Below, one piece after another: positions 20,292 to 26,998 of a stretch of 64,000 nucleotides of DNA (position 1 is the first letter of the stretch; each line of letters begins with the position of its first letter). The notes below the pieces were generated by a model. The model was not told the DNA's origin. It saw nothing but the letters and a program-made list of their open reading frames with translations, and did no database searches. The translations under genes were made by a program, and so were the position numbers. The stretch spans positions 558,001-622,000 of the forward strand of contig CBDCAI010000004.1 in the NCBI GenBank assembly GCA_965213845.1, in the 5' to 3' direction. This stretch comes from JBBROS01 sp965213845. Lineage in GTDB: Bacteria > Pseudomonadota > Alphaproteobacteria > Acetobacterales > Acetobacteraceae.

Positions 20292-21695
20292 GTGTCCACG
20301 ACCAACCCAGCCCCGTCCCCCGGTCTCAGCGCCGGTGCGCCGCCACCCGCGCTCGCCCCGCGCACGATGGCGCTGCTGCAGGCGCCGATCCTGCCGCTGC
20401 TGCTGCTCCTGTCCTGGCCCAACATCCTGGTCATGCTCGCGCAGGCCGCCACCGGCTTGATCGAGACCTACTTCATCGGGCACCTCGGGACCGATGCGCT
20501 GGCCGGGATGGCACTGGTGTTCCCCGGGTTCATGCTGATGCAGATGATGTCCGCGGGTGCCATGGGGGGCGGCATCGCCTCCGCCATTGCCCGGGCCCTG
20601 GGGAGCGGCCGGCGCGACGACGCGGACGCGCTGGTGGTGCATGCGCTGGTCATCAACGGGCTGCTCGGGGTGTTCTTCACGGCGCTCGGGCTGTTGGCCG
20701 GGCCGGCGTTGTATCGGGCGCTGGGCGGGCACGGGGCAGCGCTCGACGCGGCCAACCGCTACTCCGCTGTCGTGTTCGGCGGGGCGGTGCTGACCTGGAC
20801 GTTCAACGCGTTGGCCAGCTGCATCCGCGGCACCGGCAACATGCTGACCCCCGGCTTCGTCACGTGCGGCGGCGTCCTGCTCCTGCTGCCGCTCTCGCCG
20901 TGCCTGATCTTCGGGATCGGCCCCCTGCCGGCCCTGGGCGTGGCCGGGGGCGGGGTGGCGCTGCTGCTCTATTACGCGATCGGCAGCGCGTTCATGGCCT
21001 GGTACATGGCCAGGGGTCGCGCCGTCGTCCGGCTGCGGCCCGCCCGCCTGCGCCTGGCGCCGCTATGGGCCATCCTGAGGGTCGGGCTGGTCGCGTCGCT
21101 GGTGACGATCCAGACCAACCTGGTCGTCACCCTCACCACGGCCATCGTCGGCACGTTCGGCGCCGGGGCCATCGCGGGGTATGGGACGGGGTCACGGCTG
21201 GAATACCTGCTGATCCCGCTGGTCTTCGGCCTGGGCGCCCCGCTGGTGGCGCTGGTCGGGACGAACCTCGGCGCCGGTCAGGGCGCGCGGGCCATGCGGG
21301 CGGCGTGGATCGGGGCGGCACTGGCCTTCGGCATGACCGAGACGATCGGCCTCGCGGCCGCGGCATTCCCCCGCGGCTGGCTCGGCCTGTTCGGCACCGA
21401 TCCCGCGATGATCGAGACCGGGGCGGCCTATCTTCGGGCGGTGGGGCCGTTCTTCGGGTTCTTCGGGTTCGGGATGGCGTTGTACTTCGCCTCCCAGGGT
21501 GCCGGACGCATGGCGCTGCCGCTAGCCGCCGCCGTCGCACGCATGGGGGTGGCCGTGGGGGGCGGCTGGCTGGCGCTGCGCCTGTCGGGCGGGCTGACGG
21601 GCGTGTTCCTGGCGCTCGGGGCCGGGCTGTTCGTGCTGGCGCTCGGGAACGCCTGGGCCGTGGCGTCGGGCACCTGGCTGAAACGGGAAAGCTGA
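20283..21695 (+). CDS. MATE-family multidrug/Na+ antiporter
   Basis: The product is about 470 aa with some 12 hydrophobic segments. Family features include LLLLSWPNILVMLAQAATGLIETYFIGHLGTDALAGMALVFP in the first two helices and the mirrored second half beginning near GLVASLVTIQTNLVVTLTTAIVGTFG. It exports cationic drugs or metabolites using an ion gradient. The start is uncertain: GTG 20277 has GGAGG at 8-nt spacing, ATG 20283 is 6 nt later, and ATG 20367 would give a shorter cytoplasmic N-terminus. It is divergent from the MarR gene, which probably represses it. Confidence 0.9.
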   Translation: MHVVSTTNPAPSPGLSAGAPPPALAPRTMALLQAPILPLLLLLSWPNILVMLAQAATGLIETYFIGHLGTDALAGMALVFPGFMLMQMMSAGAMGGGIASAIARALGSGRRDDADALVVHALVINGLLGVFFTALGLLAGPALYRALGGHGAALDAANRYSAVVFGGAVLTWTFNALASCIRGTGNMLTPGFVTCGGVLLLLPLSPCLIFGIGPLPALGVAGGGVALLLYYAIGSAFMAWYMARGRAVVRLRPARLRLAPLWAILRVGLVASLVTIQTNLVVTLTTAIVGTFGAGAIAGYGTGSRLEYLLIPLVFGLGAPLVALVGTNLGAGQGARAMRAAWIGAALAFGMTETIGLAAAAFPRGWLGLFGTDPAMIETGAAYLRAVGPFFGFFGFGMALYFASQGAGRMALPLAAAVARMGVAVGGGWLALRLSGGLTGVFLALGAGLFVLALGNAWAVASGTWLKRES

Positions 21696-21733
21696 CCCAT
21701 AACCCCGAAGCGTCCCACCGGCCGGATCCCGAC

Positions 21734-22204
21734 ATGTCCCTGTTCTATGAAGACTTCCATGTCGGCCAGCGCTTCGAATCCAGCGCGCATCCCATGACGC
21801 GCGACCGGATCGTCGCCTTCGGCACCGAGTTCGACCCGCAGCCGCAGCACCTTGGCGAAACCGAGGCGCAGTCGAGCCTGTTCGGCACCCTGGTCGCCAG
21901 CGGCTGGCACACGGCGTCGTTGACGATGCGCATGCAGCTCGAATGCGTGTTCAGCCGAATCCCGGGCGGCGCCATGGGTGCCAGCGTCGAGAAGCTCACC
22001 TGGGTGCGGCCGGTCCATCCCGGTGACGAACTGCGCGCCGTGGTGGAAGTGCGGGCCATGCGGCTGACCCGGTCACGGCCCGACCGGGGCCTGCTGACCC
22101 TGCACACGACGACGCTCGACCAGGAGGGCCGCCCTGTCATGGAGATGGGCGCCGCCGTGCTGGTGCCGCGCCGGCCAGCGCCCCCTGCACTCACGGAAGT
22201 TTGA
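21734..22204 (+). CDS. MaoC-family (R)-hydratase/dehydratase
   Basis: The 156-aa hot-dog-fold protein starts MSLFYEDFHVGQRFES. It has the MaoC motif region FGTEFDPQPQHLGETEAQSSLFGTLVASGWHTASLTMRM, where the Asp of EFDPQ and the His of PQH supply the hydratase dyad. The family hydrates enoyl-CoA esters; single-domain forms like this act in fatty-acid, phenylacetate or PHA metabolism. The gene lies 38 nt after the MATE gene on the same strand, probably as an independent unit. No acyl-CoA genes are nearby to fix the substrate. Confidence 0.88.
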   Translation: MSLFYEDFHVGQRFESSAHPMTRDRIVAFGTEFDPQPQHLGETEAQSSLFGTLVASGWHTASLTMRMQLECVFSRIPGGAMGASVEKLTWVRPVHPGDELRAVVEVRAMRLTRSRPDRGLLTLHTTTLDQEGRPVMEMGAAVLVPRRPAPPALTEV

Positions 22205-22249
22205 GCGGGTCGCAGGGTCACGGCGGCGCCTGGCGGCTGTTATTGCGGA

Positions 22250-22756
22250 ATGATGATCCGCGCGATGTCCGTCTGCTCCCTGCTCCTGATGTCCGGCTGC
22301 GGCAGTCTGCTGTCCGAAGGCACGGCCGACCTGGCGGGGGTGGCGGGCGCCGGCGCTGCGTCGTCGGTAACCAAAAGCGCGGCCGGCGCGGCAGCGATCG
22401 GGCTCGTGGTCCGGTCCGTTGCGTCCGAGGGGCTGAGATATGCGGAACGCAGGGTCCACCGCGAGGAGCAGGACGCCATCGCGGCAGTCGCCGGGCCGTT
22501 GCCGCCTGGGACGGTGGCGCCCTGGGCGGTGAACCACGGCGTTCCGCTGGAAGATGACGAACATGGCGACCTGGTCGTGAGCCGCGCCTTCGGGGCCGGG
22601 CCGATCCAGTGCAAGGAGGTCGTATTCTCGGTCGATCGGGCCCGCAAGACCGGGCTCGAGCGGGCGTTCTACATCACCGCGGTGTGCCAGGACGGCGCAC
22701 GCTGGCGCTGGGCCTCGGCGGAACCCGCGACGGAGCGCTGGGGCTCGCTCCAGTGA
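22250..22756 (+). CDS. Lipoprotein of unknown function, paralogue 1
   Basis: This 168-aa protein starts MMIRAMSVCSLLLMSGC with a lipobox (LMSG-C), so it should be lipidated and exported. A glycine/alanine-rich segment follows (AGVAGAGAASSVTKSAAGAAAIGLVV). The C-terminal half has EEQDAIAAVAG, PWAVNH, a Cys in IQCKEVVF, VCQDGARWRWASAEPATERWGSLQ. The next gene encodes a protein with the same plan and end (WAAAEPATARWGFLQ), so the two are tandem paralogues. The stop overlaps the next GTG start (GTGA). I do not recognise a named family. Confidence 0.82.
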   Translation: MMIRAMSVCSLLLMSGCGSLLSEGTADLAGVAGAGAASSVTKSAAGAAAIGLVVRSVASEGLRYAERRVHREEQDAIAAVAGPLPPGTVAPWAVNHGVPLEDDEHGDLVVSRAFGAGPIQCKEVVFSVDRARKTGLERAFYITAVCQDGARWRWASAEPATERWGSLQ

Positions 22757-23214
22757 AGCGGGCGGCGCTTCTGTTCGTGCCGCTTCTTGCAGGGTGCGCC
22801 GCGGTGCCCGACCTCGTCGGCTTCGCCGCCGGCGGCGCGGCCGGCTCCGCCACGGCCAACCCGGTCATCGGTTACGCGGTGGGGATCGGCGTCGCGGCGG
22901 GCGTGGACGAGTTGCGCCGCTACGTGGTGCGCCGGCGGCACCAGGGCGAGCAGGACGCGATCGCCGAAGCCGCGGGGGCCGCGCCGCTGGACCGTGCCCA
23001 GCCCTGGGAGATCCGCCACACCATCCCGCTCGGCAACGACAAGGGCCTGCTGACCGTGACGCGGGAGATCGTGACGCCGCTGGCCACCTGTCGGGAGGTG
23101 CTGTTCACGACCGACGATCCCGGCACGTTCGTGACGTCCTTGTGCCGGCAAACGACGGGATGGAAGTGGGCGGCGGCGGAGCCCGCGACCGCGCGCTGGG
23201 GCTTCCTGCAGTAG
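22753..23214 (+). CDS. Lipoprotein of unknown function, paralogue 2
   Basis: This 153-aa protein starts at GTG 22753-22755, overlapping the previous stop by 4 nt. VKRAALLFVPLLAGC is a lipobox signal peptide. It is followed by a Gly/Ala-rich hydrophobic stretch (AAGGAAGSATANPVIGYAVGIGVAAGV), then RRRHQGEQDAIAEAAG, PWEIRHTIPL, CREVLF, LCRQTTGWKWAAAEPATARWGFLQ. The aligned cysteines in both paralogues could form a disulfide in the periplasm. The two are probably co-expressed partners. The function is unknown. Confidence 0.82.
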   Translation: MKRAALLFVPLLAGCAAVPDLVGFAAGGAAGSATANPVIGYAVGIGVAAGVDELRRYVVRRRHQGEQDAIAEAAGAAPLDRAQPWEIRHTIPLGNDKGLLTVTREIVTPLATCREVLFTTDDPGTFVTSLCRQTTGWKWAAAEPATARWGFLQ

Positions 23215-23223
23215 CGGCGGCGT

Positions 23224-25260
23224 CTACTCCGCGGCGTCGGGGCGGCTGATCCGGCCCGCCAGCGCCGGCAGCAACGGCAGCAGCAGCGACAGGTCCCGCT
23301 CGGCGACGCAACACAGGAACTCCATGGGCCGTGGTCCCTGGCCGCTCCCGTCGTTCTCCGGCAAAGGGAGCCCGTCGGCCCCGAGGGGCAATGCCGCGAG
23401 GCCGAGGTCGGCATAGACCTGCAGCAGGCCGGGCCCGGCGCGCCACACCGCGGGGTCCAGCCCCTCCTGCTGCGCCAGGTCGCGCAGGTTCCAGATGGCC
23501 GAAACCCGGTCGCTGACCGACCCGGCGGGATCGCCCAGCCCGAGCAGCACGTTGCCGACGCGCCGGAACGGGATGCCCGCCCGCCCCGCCTCGCCCAGCA
23601 CGATCCCATCGGCCTGGGCGGGCGGGATCGCCCCCAGCGCGGCATAGCGCAGGCGCCCGTCGCCGGCCCAGGACAGCGCCTTCACGCTTCCGGGGCGGAT
23701 CAGGCGCCACAGCGCGACCATGGCGAGCAGCAGCGCCAGGCTCATGGCGGCGCGCAGGCTGTTCGGCAGGTCGGGCGAAAGCACGACGTCGAACCAGCTG
23801 TTGTCCGACATGCCGCGCACCCGCGGCTCGAAGGCGGCCAAAGTGAGCACGCACAGCACGAGCGCCAGCAGCGGGATCACCGTGGCCGCCTGCAGGGGCC
23901 CGCTGAGCAGGCGGGCGTGCCGGTAGTAGGCGTCGCGGAACGGCACGAGCAACAACGCGGCGAAGATCAGGACGGCGGTGATCCAGTAGGTGCTGCCCTG
24001 TGCCGCGGTGAACCCAGCGGCCAAGAACAGCAGGACGATGGTCGTGCCCCAGGCCAGGGTCACGCGCTGCGACAGCCCGATGGACAGAACAATCAGGGCG
24101 GCGCCGATCAGGGACGGGACGTATTGGCCGGCGTCCGCAGCCAGGTCGGCATAGTCCGGATCGATCCAGGAGAAGTCCGGCCGCTGGTCCAGCAGCCCGA
24201 TGCCCAGCAGCAGCGCACCGCACAGGGCCACGGCGCTGGTGGCGGTGATGGTGGCGAAGGCGGGCGCGATCCAGCGCGAGGCGGCGGCCGGAACCGGGGC
24301 CGGGTCCTTGCGGTGCATGATGGACTTGCCGCGCAGCAGCAGCTCGTTCCCGGCGAACATGGTCCCGGCCAGGAACAGCGGGATGATGTAGTAATAGAGG
24401 CGGAACACGACGATGGCGCCGAGGATCTGCGGCGGCTGCAGATAGGGTTCGAGGCCCAGCAGCATCGCCGTGTCGAACACGCCGAGCCCGCCCGGCAGGT
24501 TGGCGGCCAGGCCCGCGGTGTACGACGCGACGTACACGCCCAGGAACCGCACGAAGGTCAGCCCGGGCACCGATGGCAGCAGCTGGTAGAAGATCCCCGC
24601 GGTGAAGGCGACGTCGACCGTCGCCAGCGTCACCTGCATCACCGCCATGCGCCAGCCCGGCAGGCCGATCTCGTTGCCGAGGATCTTCACCGTCCCCAGC
24701 CGCCGCGATAGGACGATGTAGGTGCCGACGATCGACCACAGCACCGCCCCGATGAGGTACATCGCCCAGCTGGGCACGAGCGCGCCGAAGAACGGAATGG
24801 CGTCCGGCTCCAGGAACAGGATGATCCCGCCCAGCACCATGCCGCCCAACGCGAAGGTCACGCTGCAGAAGGCGACGGTCTTGGCGATCTGGAACGGCGT
24901 CAGTCCCCAATGCGCATACAACCGGTAGCGGACGGCCGCACCCGACACCGCGGCGAAGCCGAGGTTGTGAGACAGCGAGTAGGCGCAGAACGAGGCGAAG
25001 GCGACCCGCCGGTAGCTGACCTTGTGCCCGGCATACATCGTGCCCAGCCGGTCGTAGAACGTCAGCACGCCATAGGAGAAGATCGTCCACACGAACGAGA
25101 CGACCAGCGCCGTCCGCGGGATGGCCTGCAGCGCCAGGCTGATGTCGGCCACCTTGAGGTGGCGGAACTCCTTCCACACCACGTAGACGGCGCCGACCAG
25201 CAGGCCGAGTCCCAGGACCGCCGGCAGGTGCCGGACCCAGCGCTTGAGCCAGACCGGCAT
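23224..25260 (-). CDS. MprF-like lysylphosphatidylglycerol flippase/synthase with shortened synthase domain
   Basis: This 678-aa integral membrane protein has an N-terminal part (residues to about 320) that is the UPF0104/flippase domain of MprF, including SLSHNLGFAAVSGAAVRYRLYAHWGLT and AANLPGGLGVFDTAMLLGLEPYLQPP. More membrane helices follow to about 535. The tail has RLRYAALGAIPP, GNVLLGLGDPAGS and a GLDPAVW...DLGL segment, which match only the first GNAT half of the DUF2156 synthase. The protein stops near 678 residues, while MprF is usually about 840-870, so the catalytic second half that uses Lys-tRNA appears absent. Its ATG shares one base with the TGA of the class I LysRS gene (TGATG), so it is coupled to it. 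Confidence 0.85.
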   Translation of the reverse strand: MPVWLKRWVRHLPAVLGLGLLVGAVYVVWKEFRHLKVADISLALQAIPRTALVVSFVWTIFSYGVLTFYDRLGTMYAGHKVSYRRVAFASFCAYSLSHNLGFAAVSGAAVRYRLYAHWGLTPFQIAKTVAFCSVTFALGGMVLGGIILFLEPDAIPFFGALVPSWAMYLIGAVLWSIVGTYIVLSRRLGTVKILGNEIGLPGWRMAVMQVTLATVDVAFTAGIFYQLLPSVPGLTFVRFLGVYVASYTAGLAANLPGGLGVFDTAMLLGLEPYLQPPQILGAIVVFRLYYYIIPLFLAGTMFAGNELLLRGKSIMHRKDPAPVPAAASRWIAPAFATITATSAVALCGALLLGIGLLDQRPDFSWIDPDYADLAADAGQYVPSLIGAALIVLSIGLSQRVTLAWGTTIVLLFLAAGFTAAQGSTYWITAVLIFAALLLVPFRDAYYRHARLLSGPLQAATVIPLLALVLCVLTLAAFEPRVRGMSDNSWFDVVLSPDLPNSLRAAMSLALLLAMVALWRLIRPGSVKALSWAGDGRLRYAALGAIPPAQADGIVLGEAGRAGIPFRRVGNVLLGLGDPAGSVSDRVSAIWNLRDLAQQEGLDPAVWRAGPGLLQVYADLGLAALPLGADGLPLPENDGSGQGPRPMEFLCCVAERDLSLLLPLLPALAGRISRPDAAE

Positions 25261-26840
25261 CAGGCGGCGTCCGCGGCAGGGGCGAGCCTGTCCTCGATCA
25301 GCCGGACCGTCTCGGCGACACCATAGAGGGCGACGAAGCCGCCGAAGCGCGGCCCCTCCTGCTGACCGAGCAGCACCTGGTACAGGCAGGCGAACCAGTC
25401 CTTGAGGGCTGCGAACGGATGGCGCTTGCCGACCGCATAGACGATGTCCTGGATGGCCTCCGGCGTTTCGTCGTGCGGCAGCGCCCGCAGCTCGGCGGCC
25501 AGGTCTTCCAACGCGGCACGCTCCGGCGGGGTCGCGGGCCGGAACGACTTATGCGGCCGGACGAAGTCCTGGTAGTAGGCGATGGCGTGCCCGACCAGCG
25601 CGTCGAAGAACGGGCTGGCCCCCGGGGCGGCCTGCGGGCTGTAGCGGCGCAGGAAGCCCCACAGCATGTCGGGCGTGTCGGCGTTCACGACGCTGGCCAG
25701 GTTGAGCAACATGCCGAACGGCACCGGGCTGGCCGCGATGTCCGCCGTGTGCCGCAGCACGTGCCAGGCCGGGTTGACGCGCCTTGCGTCCTCGTCCTGC
25801 GTGGGCAGCTTGGCGGCGTTGCCGATGAACTCGTCCACCGCGCGCGGGATCACGTCGAAGAACAGGCGCTTGGCGCGGCCGGGCTGGTTGTACATGAACT
25901 GACCGAGGCTTTCGGGCGGCGCATAGCGCAGCCACTCTTCGACGGATAGCCCGTTCCCCTTGCTCTTGCTGATCTTCTGATGCTGCTCATCCAGGAACAG
26001 CTCATAGGTGTAGCCCACCGGCGGCGTGCTGCCCAGCGCCTGGCACACCCGGCCCGAGAGCTTCACGCTGTCGATCAGGTCCTTGCCCGACATCTCGTAG
26101 TCCACGGCCAGCGCATGCCAGCGCATGGCCCAGTCGGCCTTCCACTGCAGCTTGCAGGCGCCACCCAGGATCGAGGTCTCGAACCGCTCCCCGGTCACCG
26201 GGTCGGCCCATGACACGATGGCGGCGGCGGGGTCCACATGGTCGATCCGGACCTGCATCACCTCGCCCGAACGGGGATGCAGCGGCAGGAAGGGCGAGTA
26301 GGTGGCGCGCCGGTCGGCGCCCAACGTGGGCAGGATGGTGGCGACGATCGCGGCATGCTTCTCGGCGACCTTGCGCAGCGCCGCATCGAACCGGCCCGCG
26401 CGATAGTATTCGGTGCTGGAGGCGAACTCGTACTCGAAGCCGAACCCGTCGAGAAAGGTCCGCAAGCGTGCGTTGTTGTGCGCTCCGAAGCTGTCATGCG
26501 TCCCGAACGGGTCGGGCACGCGCGTCAGCGGCTGGCCGATGTAGCCGGCCAGCATCTCCCGGTTCGGCACGTTGTCGGGGACCTTGCGCAGGCCGTCCAT
26601 GTCGTCGCTGAAGGCGAGCAGGCGGGACGGCATCCCGGTCAGCGCGCCGAAGGCCTGCCGCACCCAGGTCGTGCGGGCGACCTCGCCGAAGGTGCCGATA
26701 TGGGGCAGGCCGGACGGGCCATACCCCGTCTCGAACACGGCGGTCGTCTTCCCGGTGCCGGCCAGGCGTGCAGCGACCCGGGCCGCCTCCTCGAAAGGCC
26801 AAGCCTTCGGTATTTCAATATTGCGAAGTGTATCCGGCAT
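25260..26840 (-). CDS. lysS: Lysyl-tRNA synthetase, class I
   Basis: This 526-aa archaeal-type (class I) LysRS is common in Alphaproteobacteria. The HIGH-type motif is GPSGLPHIGT (His at 47). The KMSKS-type loop is KISKSKG near residue 287. The family start WPFEEAARVA and FSDDMDGLRKVPDNVPN are also intact. It charges tRNA-Lys in the cytoplasm. The ATG at 26838-26840 is chosen; a TTG 9 nt upstream is less likely. It is the first gene of a two-gene unit with the MprF-like gene, joined by TGATG. Since MprF synthases consume Lys-tRNA, the pairing is suggestive, although the partner's transfer domain looks shortened. Confidence 0.96.
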   Translation of the reverse strand: MPDTLRNIEIPKAWPFEEAARVAARLAGTGKTTAVFETGYGPSGLPHIGTFGEVARTTWVRQAFGALTGMPSRLLAFSDDMDGLRKVPDNVPNREMLAGYIGQPLTRVPDPFGTHDSFGAHNNARLRTFLDGFGFEYEFASSTEYYRAGRFDAALRKVAEKHAAIVATILPTLGADRRATYSPFLPLHPRSGEVMQVRIDHVDPAAAIVSWADPVTGERFETSILGGACKLQWKADWAMRWHALAVDYEMSGKDLIDSVKLSGRVCQALGSTPPVGYTYELFLDEQHQKISKSKGNGLSVEEWLRYAPPESLGQFMYNQPGRAKRLFFDVIPRAVDEFIGNAAKLPTQDEDARRVNPAWHVLRHTADIAASPVPFGMLLNLASVVNADTPDMLWGFLRRYSPQAAPGASPFFDALVGHAIAYYQDFVRPHKSFRPATPPERAALEDLAAELRALPHDETPEAIQDIVYAVGKRHPFAALKDWFACLYQVLLGQQEGPRFGGFVALYGVAETVRLIEDRLAPAADAA

Positions 26841-26998
26841 GGGCGGCAAGTTAGAAATGCGTCATCGTCAGGTCAATGCCGGGGTCGCTGTGTGCGGTCG
26901 CGTACGACAGCGGCGGGACCGCGCGGCCGGGTGCGGAAGCCGGGTGCGACGGGGCCCGCACGCTTCCGCTGCAGCGGTTGCGCTGTCATACACGCCAC

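Noticed and set aside
17723..22204. A single open frame of 1493 codons on the plus strand across glgX, MarR and part of MATE
   Set aside because: It is antisense or out of frame to clear genes; only its last 157 codons (MaoC gene at 21734-22204) are real. GC-rich DNA leaves long antisense frames open.
23105..25177. 690-codon minus-strand frame overlapping the MprF-like gene
   Set aside because: Out-of-frame shadow with Arg/Gly-biased composition; the overlapping frame encodes the recognisable membrane protein.
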